Shown here: in pieces, positions 6,602 through 14,900 of the stretch
How positions within the stretch are numbered: position 1 is the first letter of the stretch
How the letters are laid out: each line of letters begins with the position of its first letter
Assembly: GCA_963743595.1 (NCBI GenBank)
Contig: CAVURW010000219.1
Span: forward strand, 1-22,753
DNA length: 22,753 nucleotides
Reading direction: 5' to 3'
From: CAVURW01 sp963743595
GTDB lineage: Bacteria; Verrucomicrobiota; Verrucomicrobiia; Methylacidiphilales; UBA1321
The notes under the pieces: generated by a model
The model's database searches: none
Told to the model about the DNA's origin: nothing
What the model saw: the letters and a program-made list of their open reading frames with translations, nothing else
Program-made: the position numbers and the translations under genes

Positions 6602-7034
6602 CAATCATGACGCGCTGTGTTGGGGTCGGTACGACCGGCAGAACAATCGCCATTGCTTGTAGAAAACGACTAAAAGATATTGGTTTATTTAGATATTTTG
6701 CGACCTCAAGTCTCTCACACTCTTCGAATTCTAGAGAACTGCTTGAAGAGGTCATCACGACGACTGGAGTCGATTTGATGCGACGCATTTTACGGATCTC
6801 TCTAAAGAGAGCCAGACCGTCCATTGAGGGGAGATGTAAATCGAGAAAAATAGCGATTAAGTCTTCCGGATCTTTGACAACTAAATTGGAAAGATACTCG
6901 TGGGCTTCTCCACCGTCCTGGATAAATTTTACAGTGTTGTCTAATTTTATCTTCCGAAGTTGACGAACAAGCAAGGTGACATCGTCTTTGTTATCCTCGA
7001 TTATTACAATGCTATTTGGTCTAAATCTTTTCAT
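6597..7034 (-). CDS. Single-domain response regulator (Rcp1-like receiver)
   Basis: The protein is a lone CheY-like receiver with no output domain. From the ATG at 7034 it has 145 aa; a GTG start at 7058 would add eight residues. The acidic pair is in VIIEDNKDD, the phospho-acceptor Asp in IFLDLHLPSMDG, the switch Thr in VVVMTSS, and the conserved Lys in YLNKPISF. The FLDLxLPxxDG signature and the spacing resemble the Rcp1 group, which takes phosphate from hybrid or phytochrome-type histidine kinases and signals by protein contact. The cognate kinase may be one of the two encoded at 11943-18275, but this is inference. The gene is separate from its neighbours and ends at its own hairpin. Confidence 0.88.
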   Translation of the reverse strand: MKRFRPNSIVIIEDNKDDVTLLVRQLRKIKLDNTVKFIQDGGEAHEYLSNLVVKDPEDLIAIFLDLHLPSMDGLALFREIRKMRRIKSTPVVVMTSSSSSLEFEECERLEVAKYLNKPISFSRFLQAMAIVLPVVPTPTQRVMIE

Positions 7035-7105
7035 AAAGATACAGAAAATCGATTCCACAGCTCTATCTGAGCCGTGGAACCGATTTGACTAAGTTTGAGT
7101 TGACT

Positions 7106-7276
7106 CTAGATGCTAGGAGGAACTGCACGACCCGACACTAGTGTCAGGACGAACAGGACCAGAAATACTAGAAACAGAATCTTGGCAATATAGGCAGCGA
7201 GGCCAGCGAGACCAACGAAGCCCAATGCACCAGCGATGAGTGCAATAACGAGAAATACCAGAGCGTAGTGTAACAT
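7106..7276 (-). CDS. DUF1328 family small membrane protein
   Basis: A 56-aa protein starts MLHYALVFLVIALIAGALG, the hallmark of the DUF1328 (YtjA/UPF0391) family. It has two membrane helices: the N-terminal one, and AKILFLVFLVLFVLTLVSG. A Gly/Ala-rich turn (FVGLAGLAAY) joins them. Family members are inner-membrane proteins that often appear beside CsbD genes and are induced in stationary phase or stress; their biochemical role is unknown. AAGGA lies six bases before the ATG, a good ribosome binding site. The gene is 41 bp downstream of the CsbD gene on the same strand, so the two are probably co-transcribed. Confidence 0.9.
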   Translation of the reverse strand: MLHYALVFLVIALIAGALGFVGLAGLAAYIAKILFLVFLVLFVLTLVSGRAVPPSI

Positions 7277-7317
7277 GTTTTCCTTTTTGGTTTGTTTTTT
7301 ATTTGTTTACTGACGGA

Positions 7318-7515
7318 CTACAGCGTGTCAGTGGAGAGAATCCGGTTAATCTCAGCTTGGGTTTTACCGAGCCGAGCTTGCAGCCGACCAACCAGTTCGT
7401 CTTCCTTACCGTCGACGTAGGTTAAATCGTCATCAGTGAGGTTGGCGTAGGATTGTTTCAGCTTGCCCTTGATTACATTCCAGTTTCCTTTGAGTTGTAG
7501 ATGAGTTGAGTTCAT
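7318..7515 (-). CDS. CsbD-like stress protein
   Basis: The 65-aa protein carries the CsbD signature almost complete: LKGNWNVIKGKLKQSYANLT near the N-terminus, then DDDLTYVDGKEDELVGRLQ and a final helix (LGKTQAEINRIL). CsbD proteins are small, soluble and mostly disordered or helical, and they belong to general stress regulons (SigB in Bacillus, desiccation or osmotic stress elsewhere). The molecular function is not established. The length equals that of the family. The gene precedes DUF1328 on the same strand. The sequence before the ATG is A-rich with no clear ribosome binding site. Confidence 0.93.
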   Translation of the reverse strand: MNSTHLQLKGNWNVIKGKLKQSYANLTDDDLTYVDGKEDELVGRLQARLGKTQAEINRILSTDTL

Positions 7516-7644
7516 TTGATTTATTGTGTGCTAACTTCATCCACATATGCAGCTGGTGTGCCAGTCGTAATATTCCAGATCTCCAAGGGGACATGTCTGA
7601 CTTGTCCGGTTTATATCGTGCAAATTGCTGTAGCCATATTTCGG

Positions 7645-8859
7645 CTAATGCATTTTGCCTTTTGTGGAGGCTTTTGAATTATCTGCCGGAGGTAGTGGAT
7701 TTTCTTTGTACTGCGTAAGAGATCCTGGCTTTGCCGATTTCTCTGCCGCTTCGGGTTCAAATCGCCGAGCGGCCTCCAGTTGAGCAGGGGTAAGGGGATC
7801 GAGTCCCTTTTTTAAGGCTTCGAACCATGCGTTATTGAGAACGCCGAGAAAGGCTGCGAACAAGTCGGTCTGAGGGTCCTCGAAGTCGCCGGACAAATCG
7901 ACTCGAGTCGCAACGATCTGTTGATCGCTCTCAAACGCATGCTTTATCAAGTTGGCAAAGTCCGACCAAAGTTCCAGGGGCGAATCCCGGTCTTCTTGTG
8001 TGGAATCGAAATTCAAGTTCTCGAAAAATGGTTTTACGTAACCAACGAAGCGTCCGTGCTCGCTTCGGATCTCTGAGAACAAGTCGATTGTGCCGCTCGA
8101 CGCGCGTAACCGAATGTACTTCGAGAGCGCGGAATTCAGGGCACTGGCGGGAACAGCCTCGACGCTTACCTTTTGGACGAAAGTTGGTTCTTTAATGGCC
8201 AAATTCGTCTTCACGTCGATATTCAGTTTCCCCTTGCAGAGAGGCCGTCCGGTAATCTGGACGGTCGAGGGGTAGTGCGACGTCAGCTCTTGGCTGTTCG
8301 TGAGATTTTCCGCCGATACCTGAATCTGATCCATTTCCAGCTCTACGGGAGGACTTTCTCGGCGGTCGTAGAAGTGCACGTCCCCGTTAACAACGTCGAG
8401 TCGGTTGATTTTGAAAGGAACCAGCTGTTTCAGTTCATCGACCAGTTGTCGACTCGTCGAAAACTGGCTGCTCGAATCCGACTTACCAGCAACCGCGTTG
8501 ATAACCGGTTCGTAGATGGTGATGAAGCTTCGGAACGTACCGTTAAAAATCTCGCTCCACTGTAGCGAGATGTGTATTTGCGGTGAGACAAAAAAAGGGA
8601 GGGGAACCTCGCCGTTTTTTTTCACCAACTTCACACGGTACGTGTCCATACTAGCATCCCAGATATTGATGCCAACATGGTCGATATGGCCGCGATAGTC
8701 AGGTAGAGTATCGAGCCGCTCGTTCATATAGTTCACTGTCCAGATGGGGACAGCAAACCAGAGAAAAATACTCACTGCCGCTAGTACCACGCCAACGATA
8801 ATTGCAGCCCGAGGGATGCCCGTAGCTAATTTCCACGCTCTGCCAGAGAAATTGCTCAT
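7645..8859 (-). CDS. DUF748 (AsmA-like) envelope protein
   Basis: This 404-aa protein has one N-terminal membrane helix (AAIIVGVVLAAVSIFLWFAV) after a short basic cytoplasmic end, and the rest lies in the periplasm. The segment after the anchor (YMNERLDTLPDYRGHIDHV) and the repeating beta-strand pattern with FKINRLDVVNGDVHFYDRR are typical of DUF748, a branch of the AsmA/TamB-like superfamily linked to lipid transport or outer-membrane homeostasis. The C-terminal part has a conserved-looking helical end (FAAFLGVLNNAWFEALKKGL) and then a low-complexity Lys/Pro/Ala tail. It lies six bp downstream of the lipoprotein gene and probably forms an operon with it and the DUF3309 gene. Its precise role is unknown. 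Confidence 0.82.
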   Translation of the reverse strand: MSNFSGRAWKLATGIPRAAIIVGVVLAAVSIFLWFAVPIWTVNYMNERLDTLPDYRGHIDHVGINIWDASMDTYRVKLVKKNGEVPLPFFVSPQIHISLQWSEIFNGTFRSFITIYEPVINAVAGKSDSSSQFSTSRQLVDELKQLVPFKINRLDVVNGDVHFYDRRESPPVELEMDQIQVSAENLTNSQELTSHYPSTVQITGRPLCKGKLNIDVKTNLAIKEPTFVQKVSVEAVPASALNSALSKYIRLRASSGTIDLFSEIRSEHGRFVGYVKPFFENLNFDSTQEDRDSPLELWSDFANLIKHAFESDQQIVATRVDLSGDFEDPQTDLFAAFLGVLNNAWFEALKKGLDPLTPAQLEAARRFEPEAAEKSAKPGSLTQYKENPLPPADNSKASTKGKMH

Positions 8860-8865
8860 TAATCA

Positions 8866-9150
8866 CTATTGACTGAAATTCGACGATTTTTCCTTCAGTT
8901 TATCGTTCTTAAAAACCAGGGTAACGTTCGATTTATCGTTCTGATAGACGTAGGTCGTTTGGGTACCTCCTACGAGCGGGATCGGCTGGGAGCTACTAGA
9001 GCTCGGTGGCCCGAGAATTTGCTCTACCTCCGCCTGAGACATATCGTCATGAAGCCGCTGGTAGTTGTCTGCCGTGAGAGTTATCGGAGATCCGCCACCG
9101 CAGCCCGAGAGAAGGACCGCTGCGGCTAGTATTGGGATGACGGTTTTCAT
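8866..9150 (-). CDS. BamE/SmpA-like small lipoprotein (DUF3862 type)
   Basis: The 94-aa protein has a lipoprotein signal (MKTVIPILAAAVLLSGCGGG, lipobox LSGC). The mature part has the two helices and strands of the SmpA/OmlA (BamE-like) fold: NYQRLHDDMSQAEVEQILGP, the classic MsxxEVxxxLGxP helix, then a strand YVYQN and the closing VTLVFKNDKLKEK. BamE proper helps assemble outer-membrane proteins. The many short paralogues of this fold are of unknown role, so I do not call it BamE. It is followed after six bp by DUF748 and preceded by DUF3309, all on the minus strand, which suggests a three-gene envelope operon. Confidence 0.85.
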   Translation of the reverse strand: MKTVIPILAAAVLLSGCGGGSPITLTADNYQRLHDDMSQAEVEQILGPPSSSSSQPIPLVGGTQTTYVYQNDKSNVTLVFKNDKLKEKSSNFSQ

Positions 9151-9156
9151 GGCTCT

Positions 9157-9309
9157 TCAGATTTGGCCAAGGGCCGCCAGCAGAATGATGATGAGGACAA
9201 TTGTGGTTAGTCCGCCACTGGGATAATAGCCCCACGAACGGCTGTAGGGGTAGACGGGTAGAGCTCCGATGACGGCGAGTATTAAGACGATGAGTAGAAT
9301 AGTTTCCAT
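9157..9309 (-). CDS. DUF3309 family membrane peptide
   Basis: A 50-aa protein: helix METILLIVLILAVIGALP, the signature loop VYPYSRSWGYYPSGGL, and a second helix TTIVLIIILLAALGQI. The P-x-x-PYSRxWGYxPSGG loop is diagnostic of DUF3309, a family of tiny inner-membrane proteins often found with CsbD and lmo0937-type genes in soil bacteria. The function is unknown. Its stop is six bp before the ATG of the lipoprotein gene, so it is probably the first gene of the three-gene minus-strand operon. No strong ribosome binding site is visible. Confidence 0.9.
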   Translation of the reverse strand: METILLIVLILAVIGALPVYPYSRSWGYYPSGGLTTIVLIIILLAALGQI

Positions 9310-9558
9310 AGTTATCGAGTGATTTGCAAAACACGTGCCAAGCGGTGGTGCCGTGTCTGAACAGAGGAGCCGATCAGGTCAGCAACCATCCTGCGGCTCT
9401 CATTTTGCAAGGAGAGTGCGATTCCAATCCGTGTAATCATGCAAGATGCGGTTGCTGGATTTTGGTAAATGACCGTTTTTCTCCGCTGTTTGCATCCAAT
9501 TTGGGAGAGACTGACATCAATCCGATAAACTCGGCCCGGTCTATGCAATGGTGACCGT
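9310..9558. promoter_or_regulatory. Divergent intergenic region
   Basis: These 249 bp separate the minus-strand envelope operon from the plus-strand small-protein genes and must hold promoters for at least one of them. I cannot point to a firm -35/-10 pair. Open frames on both strands cross the region but have no recognisable features. Confidence 0.4.
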
Positions 9559-9693
9559 ATGAAAACCGAATCTGATCTCTACCTCTGTCTGCTCGTCGGG
9601 GTTGCTGTAGTGGTGAGTTTTCTCTTCACCGCGGCAATCGATAACACAATTGCGCCTTCATCAAATGTCGAAGATACGGTAAACGTGCGATAG
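9559..9693 (+). CDS. Small single-helix membrane peptide
   Basis: An ATG at 9559 opens a 44-codon frame: a short charged N-terminus (MKTESD), one membrane helix (LYLCLLVGVAVVVSFLFTAA) and a polar tail ending VEDTVNVR. It ends in TAG at 9691. No family is recognised. It fits the pattern of tiny membrane proteins on both sides and is followed by the lmo0937-type gene 76 bp later. No strong ribosome binding site is visible, so expression is uncertain. Confidence 0.45.
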   Translation: MKTESDLYLCLLVGVAVVVSFLFTAAIDNTIAPSSNVEDTVNVR

Positions 9694-9732
9694 GTAGGCA
9701 CGATTTAAATTGGAATCAATATTAATCAATCA

Positions 9733-9750
9733 TTCGAATTAACGTTCGAA
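9733..9750. promoter_or_regulatory. Paired TTCGAA palindromes, possible operator
   Basis: Two copies of the palindrome TTCGAA lie 12 bp apart (9733-9738 and 9745-9750), 20 bp before the ATG at 9770. Spacing near one helical turn and the position suit a regulator site, but 6-bp palindromes also occur by chance. Confidence 0.28.
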
Positions 9751-9769
9751 AACAACAAAGTAAATCATT

Positions 9770-9922
9770 ATGCTATACACAATTGCAGCTGTCCTCTTGG
9801 TGCTCTGGGTTCTAGGGCTAGTCTCGTCCTATACCTTGGGCGGTTTTATTCACATCCTTTTAGTTGTGGCTGTTGTCATGGTGCTTCTCAACATCATCTC
9901 TGGTGCTCGCCCTGCGATCTGA
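9770..9922 (+). CDS. lmo0937-family membrane peptide (DUF5670)
   Basis: A 50-aa protein with two membrane helices: MLYTIAAVLLVLWVLGLVSS, the signature turn YTLGGFIHILL, and VVAVVMVLLNIISGARP. The MLxTIxxxLLxLWLLGL and YTxGGFIHxLLVxAxxxxxxxLI pattern is diagnostic of the lmo0937 (DUF5670) family. Members are inner-membrane peptides of unknown function, widespread in stress-related gene groups. The following ferritin-like gene starts 13 bp later, with its ribosome binding site overlapping the stop region, so the two are likely translated from one message. Confidence 0.9.
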   Translation: MLYTIAAVLLVLWVLGLVSSYTLGGFIHILLVVAVVMVLLNIISGARPAI

Positions 9923-9935
9923 GGAAGGAAACGTT

Positions 9936-10496
9936 ATGGATACGACCGATACACTATTTAATTTTGTGGCAGACATCCGCAGCTCGGAAAATCACCTGCT
10001 CCATATGTTAAGGCAACACGTGACTGATTCTGACTTGAGCTTGTACCCACAGGCGCAAGAGATTATCCGTCGACTTCTCGCTAGGTCCGAGCAGATTCTG
10101 CCCGAACTCGAGATTTGTCTGAAGGATTTGGGTTCCGATTCCGGCACGCCCTTGAAGGACACCGTCAGTGCCATTTCGGGGGTAGCTTCGGGTACAATGA
10201 TCTCTGCAAAGACGCTAAAGGTCACCAGTATGTTACGTGAAAGCTACTCAAGCTTGGCTGTCCTTGTCATTGATTACGAGCTGCTTCACGCTCGAGGAAA
10301 CGCGTTGGGCTCACTGCGCATCGGTTCGCTGGCTTTGAGCAACCTCCAGTCGGCGGCAATTCTAATGGTCGGTCTTAGCCATGTAATCGTCCCAGTCTCA
10401 GTAGATGAGATGAGTGCCTGGAATAGTAGCGTCAATCGCGGGTCTATACCGACGTCGGTACAGAACATCAACTCGGTTTGGCACGCTATTAAGTAA
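9936..10496 (+). CDS. Ferritin-like four-helix protein
   Basis: The start at 9936 is set by AGGAAGGA, an excellent ribosome binding site 6-13 bases upstream, and gives 186 aa. The sequence forms four long helices: residues ~8-28 (DIRSSENHLLHMLRQHV), ~38-68 (AQEIIRRLLARSEQILPEL), ~92-126 (with LRESYSSLAVLVIDYELLH) and ~130-155 (LGSLRIGSLALSNLQSAAI). The third-helix pattern LRxxYxxLxxxxxxYxxLHxxAxxLG is what I know from DUF892/YciE-like ferritin-like proteins. Those bind a di-iron centre or serve in stress protection. An ELLH motif is present, but a full set of iron ligands is not evident, so iron binding is open. The gene converges with the response regulator, one bp apart. Confidence 0.58.
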   Translation: MDTTDTLFNFVADIRSSENHLLHMLRQHVTDSDLSLYPQAQEIIRRLLARSEQILPELEICLKDLGSDSGTPLKDTVSAISGVASGTMISAKTLKVTSMLRESYSSLAVLVIDYELLHARGNALGSLRIGSLALSNLQSAAILMVGLSHVIVPVSVDEMSAWNSSVNRGSIPTSVQNINSVWHAIK

Positions 10497-10497
10497 C

Positions 10498-10932
10498 CTA
10501 CACCGCTGGTTCAAGCTTGAGCGGCGGATGAAAAATCCCTGCAAGCACATGAGAAAACGAAGCTAGCTTCACCGGTTTCTCAATGAGTGTGGTAGCGAGG
10601 TCCCTACAGCTTCGGCGGATGTGCGGCGGAGGTGAGCAAGTCATGATAATAAGCGGAAAGTGCTCCATGCCCTCAATGGAGCGGATGATCTTGGCCACAT
10701 CGATACCGCTCAAATAAGGCAGGTTTACATCGAGAAAAATGGCTAGGAGATTGTCGCGAAATTCGTTTGAGCCTGGGCTTTGTAGTAGGTCCAGGGCAAT
10801 TCGAGGATCCGAAAGGAACAGGACGTTATCACCTAACGTGGTGGATTTGAGCTCTCTTCTCAGCAAGAACTGATCTTGAGGGCTGTCCTCGACCACCATG
10901 ACTCGTATCCGCTTCTGAGAGGTGTTCGGCAT
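10498..10932 (-). CDS. Single-domain response regulator
   Basis: A 144-aa lone receiver domain. The acidic pair lies in VMVVEDSPQD, the phospho-acceptor Asp in AIFLDVNLPYLSG, the switch Thr in LIIMTCS and the conserved Lys in LIEKPVKL. There is no output domain. It resembles the receiver at 6597-7034 (same FLDxxLP signature, same length class), and the two may be distant paralogues. It likely passes or sinks phosphate from a hybrid kinase such as those at 11943 and 17082. It is read towards the ferritin-like gene and away from the secreted repeat-protein gene. The start at 10932 is an ATG followed by a short polar lead. Confidence 0.88.
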   Translation of the reverse strand: MPNTSQKRIRVMVVEDSPQDQFLLRRELKSTTLGDNVLFLSDPRIALDLLQSPGSNEFRDNLLAIFLDVNLPYLSGIDVAKIIRSIEGMEHFPLIIMTCSPPPHIRRSCRDLATTLIEKPVKLASFSHVLAGIFHPPLKLEPAV

Positions 10933-11135
10933 GAGTAGGAACCTATCAAGAAAACAGGAATATTCAAGGAAAAGTCTGTGATAACTAGTTTAAAAGAATC
11001 AAATAATTTAGTGCGGGAAATATATTCATAAAAAGTCGCCAAATTTACTCTTGAGGGCAAATGTTAGTGATAACAAATAGATATCGTTCTTCTCAAAGAC
11101 GATGCAATATGGATCAACAGAAATAACTCAACTAT
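10933..11135. promoter_or_regulatory. AT-rich divergent promoter region
   Basis: This 203-bp region between the divergent response-regulator and repeat-protein genes is clearly richer in A and T than its neighbours and must hold the promoters of both. No single promoter pair can be assigned with confidence. Confidence 0.4.
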
Positions 11136-11687
11136 ATGAAACAAATCAAACTCGGCGGGTCAACGTTTACCACAGCAATGTTGTTGCTGGCAATCGTCGT
11201 CAGCAACCATCCCCTCTTAGCCGCGCCCATCGCCGCAGGAGGTGCCACTAGCTTAGGCGGCGTAGGCCACGCTGGATCGTCTAATCCCGGCCAAAGCGGA
11301 CCCAGTGCTCCCAATCAATCGATTAACCCGCCGCCGCAGCCTGGTCAAAGCGGGCCGAGTGCTCCCAATCAATCGATTAACCCGCCGCCGCAGCCTGGTC
11401 AAAGCGGGCCGAGTGCTCCCAATCAATCGATTAACCCGCCGCCGCAGCCTGGTCAAAGCGGGCCGAGTGCTCCCAATCAATCGATTAACCCGCCGCCGCA
11501 GCCTGCTCAAAGCGGACCAAGTGCACCGAATCAATCGATTAACCCGCCGCCGCAACCCGGTCAAAGCGCTCCGGCCCCGCAGCCAGGTCAGACGGCTCCG
11601 GTAACGCCGGTTACTCCAGCTCCGAATCAGCCTATTCAGCCAATGCACACTCCATCCCCACAGCCGCTTACGGGGAGCAGTCATTAG
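11136..11687 (+). CDS. Secreted proline-rich repeat protein
   Basis: A 183-aa protein with a signal peptide (basic MKQIK, hydrophobic TAMLLLAIVV, likely cleavage after LLAA or nearby). A short Gly/Ala linker follows, then five copies of an 18-residue repeat with the core GPSAPNQSINPPPQPGQS, and a looser Pro/Thr tail (PAPQPGQTAPVTPVTPAP). The repeat region has no Cys and almost no charge. It should be extended and flexible, as in wall- or outer-surface-associated linkers. No anchoring motif is visible, so the protein is either periplasmic or released. No family is recognised. The gene lies upstream of the kinase operon on the same strand, but a 255-bp gap with a hairpin suggests separate transcription. 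Confidence 0.72.
   Translation: MKQIKLGGSTFTTAMLLLAIVVSNHPLLAAPIAAGGATSLGGVGHAGSSNPGQSGPSAPNQSINPPPQPGQSGPSAPNQSINPPPQPGQSGPSAPNQSINPPPQPGQSGPSAPNQSINPPPQPAQSGPSAPNQSINPPPQPGQSAPAPQPGQTAPVTPVTPAPNQPIQPMHTPSPQPLTGSSH
11292..11561 (+). repeat. 54-bp tandem repeat, five copies
   Basis: Unit boundaries are 11292, 11346, 11400, 11454 and 11508. Copies 2-3 appear identical and copy 4 nearly so; copies 1 and 5 carry a few substitutions (e.g. GGACCC or GGACCA for GGGCCG). The unit is a multiple of three, so gain or loss of copies keeps the gene in frame. Confidence 0.93.
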
Positions 11688-11858
11688 CCAGCGCATTGCC
11701 GTTTGCAATTATTTCAATAGAAATCGTGCGTATTGCATGATTTGTGAGGAGGGGAACTTTAGAAACCTGTCGAGAAACCTACCCACACTCGCTTGGCATG
11801 GCTCATGCAAGCGTTGACTGCTTAAACCGCTCGGAGCGGAGTAGTTGTAAATGAACAA

Positions 11859-11890
11859 AACAGCCGCAACCACCTCTAGTTGCGGCTGTT
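11859..11890. terminator. Strong hairpin, possible terminator
   Basis: AACAGCCGCAAC (11859-11870) pairs perfectly with GTTGCGGCTGTT (11879-11890) around an 8-nt loop. There is no clean T-run on the plus strand, only TGTTGTGTT. It may end the repeat-protein message or act in the leader of the kinase operon 53 bp downstream. The rest of 11688-11942 shows no gene. Confidence 0.5.
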
Positions 11891-11942
11891 GTGTTAGCCG
11901 CATCATGACAGAACTGGAATCTACTATGGTAATGACAAGCGT

Positions 11943-14900
11943 ATGATCAATGCATCAATCCGGCTAAAAATAGCTGTAGGATTCGGGTTTTCTCTGATCA
12001 TGTTTTTGATCATTTCGCTGACTCTCTACTGGAATCTTCGGCAAGTCGACTCAGATTCTGCATGGGTAACTCACACGCTCAAGGTTCAGCAACAGGTCGA
12101 CGAATTCGCCCTGCAGCTCGCAAACGCAGAGGCTGACGTTCGAGCCTACATTCTTGTACAAAACCAGAATCTGAAGATAGGAGAAGTCACTGCACTCAAT
12201 TTAGCAAAGGCTGGGATCAATAATTTAGCGTCTCTTACGACCGATAATCCTCATCAACAGAATAGGCTCAACCTGTTGTATCCCCTTTTGGCTTCTAGAG
12301 AAGGAGAGCTCAATGAGCTTCTTCAGCTTCGCGATGGAAGCCCTGGAATCGATGCTGAGAAGGTTAATGCGTTGATGAATGAAGGGATTAAAACACAGGC
12401 GAAGATTGATCAAATCATGCGGGATATTGGGGATGAGGAGAGCCAGCTCCTTATTGAGAGGCAGTCGCGGGCCGCGCAGACGGAAAATGAGACGTACAGC
12501 ACCATCTGGTTTGGCGGTGGACTCTCGGCGGTTGTCATGGGAATTGTCGCTTGGGCGGTGGCTCGTGGCATTACCTATCCGCTGAGCGCACTGGGGGAAG
12601 GTGCGGCAAGAGTTGGCAATGGCGACTACAGCCACAGGGTGCCGGTACTATGGTCGGACGAGGTAGGAAAGCTCGCAGAGCTCTTCAACCGAATGGCAGC
12701 CCAAGTCGAAGAACGTCAGAAAGTTTTAGCCGAGGAAGAATGGCTCAAAGCAGGTCTAAATCGATTTTCCCCGATATTTCAAGGAAAGCGCCGATTGGAT
12801 TTCGTTTGCGAGGGTGTGGCAGTGGAATTGGCAGACGCTGTTGAGGCCTCTTGCCTAGTTGTTTACGTGGTGCAGACTGCGGTCGATGGCAGTCAACGGC
12901 TGGAATATCAGGCGGGTTATGCCTGCCGTCCGCCTGTACTTTTCATCGAGAAATCTGAAGGTATCGTAGGTCAGGTGTTGGCCCATCCGAAACGGATAGT
13001 CATTGACGATGTGCCTGAAGACTATGTCCGGATCAGTTCAGCTTCTGGAGAGGCACGAGCCAAGCAAATCATCGTGGAACCCGTTGTATTCGAGGGGCAC
13101 CTCAAGGCAGTGGTCGAGCTCGTGATGCTTAAGCCGATGACGTCCGCTCAACTCCGGTTTTTGGCGCAGTTTGCGGAGAGTTTCGGAATCGTGTTGAACA
13201 CGATCGAAGCGACAAGTCTTACAGAGATTCTTTTAATAAAGTCACAAGAGCTGGCAAAGTCCCTTCAAGAGCAGAGGGAGCAGTTGCGTGGCAAGAATGC
13301 ACTTCTAGAAGAGCAGGCTGGCCAGTTGCGTTCTTCTGAAGCATTGCTTCAGGAGCAGCAGGAGGAGCTCAGGCAGAGTAATGAAGAACTGGAGCAAGCG
13401 AACGAAGAGATGCGACAGACCAATGAAGAAATGGAGGAAAAAGTTGACCTGCTCGCCGAGCAAAAAAAGGAGATGGAGCGATTTAACCGGGAGCTCGAAT
13501 TAGCGCGCCAAGCTTTGGAGGAGAGAGCTTCTGAGTTAGCGAGGACATCGCAGTTCAAATCGGAGTTTCTCACGAACATGTCGCATGAGCTCCGTACTCC
13601 CCTAAACAGTCTGTTAATTCTCTCCAAAATCTTGTCTGACAACGAGTCCGGAAACCTAACAGCCAAACAGGTTCAATATGCCAAGACAATCTACTCCTCC
13701 GGAGACGATCTCCTACAGCTAATCAACGATATATTAGATCTCTCGAAAATCGAGTCGGGGTCGGTCGAAGTTGAGATCGCCGAGGCTCCGATCCCTGAGG
13801 TCACGGCCTTCGTCGAGCAAACATTCAGGCATGTCGCTGAAGCAAAAGGAATTTCCTTCCAAATTACGGTCGAGGAGGCGACGCCCGCCGTTGTGCAGAC
13901 AGATCTTCGCAAGGTGCAACAGATTCTAAAGAACCTCGTCTCGAACGCCGTTAAATTTACGGCTAATGGAAGCGTAGAGCTCACAATAGGGTCCACAACA
14001 TCTGGATGGAGAATCCCGAATGCGACTCTGGACGGTGCAGATGTGGTCCTCCGGTTTACCGTTCGCGATACCGGCATAGGTGTTCCCGAGGAAAAACAGC
14101 AACTCATTTTTGAAGCATTTCAACAGGGAGAAGCGGGGATAAATCGCACCTTCGGTGGAACGGGATTGGGGCTCTCCATCAGTAGGCAGCTGGCGGAACT
14201 GCTTGGCGGGTCAATCGGTCTCACCAGTCATCCAGGGCAAGGAAGCACCTTCACACTCTATCTGCCTCAATACAGCAATCCAGAGAAGCGACTCGTAAAG
14301 CGTTCAGCCAAGCCATCAATGCCGATCATGTCTACGATACGAAAAGAGCTGCTCGGTACGCCTGTAACCGCAGAGATAACAGCTGCTGCGGAAACGGATG
14401 CTGAGATCATCAGCGATAACCTAGCCGACGACCGAGGCAACATCGTTGCTGGTGACCGGGTGCTCCTGATTATTGAAGACGATATTCGCTTCGCAAATAT
14501 TATGGTTGAGTTCGCGCATGAAAAGCAGTTTAAGGCGGTGGTCGCCCGCAGCGTTACCCGGGGGATTACTTTGGCTAAACAACTTCTACCCACTGCTATT
14601 TCGCTCGATCTGCAATTGCCGGATAACGACGGGTGGCTGGTGTTGGATCAGCTCAAGCACGACCCAAAAACCCGGCATATTCCCATCCACGTGATCTCGG
14701 CAGGGCAGGAACGTGATCGAAGTCTGCGCATGGGTGCGCTCTCTTATTTTCAGAAGCCAGTAACGCGCGAGATGATGCAAGACGCTCTCAGCAGGACGAT
14801 CGATTTTATTAACCGACCCATCAAAAACTTGCTAATCGTGGAGGATGATCCAAACCAGCGCGAAAGTCTCATTGCACTGATTGGGAACGGAGATGTGAAG

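Noticed and set aside
8866..9150. Naming the lipoprotein BamE
   Set aside because: Only the small SmpA/OmlA-like fold is visible and the context is not an outer-membrane assembly locus.
11292..11561. Possible CRISPR array
   Set aside because: The repeats are contiguous with no unique spacers and encode a regular peptide repeat in a signal-peptide protein.
11253..11708. 151-codon minus-strand frame and 99-codon plus-strand alternative frame over the tandem repeat
   Set aside because: Both are open only because the 54-bp unit is a multiple of three. The frame with a signal peptide is the credible one.
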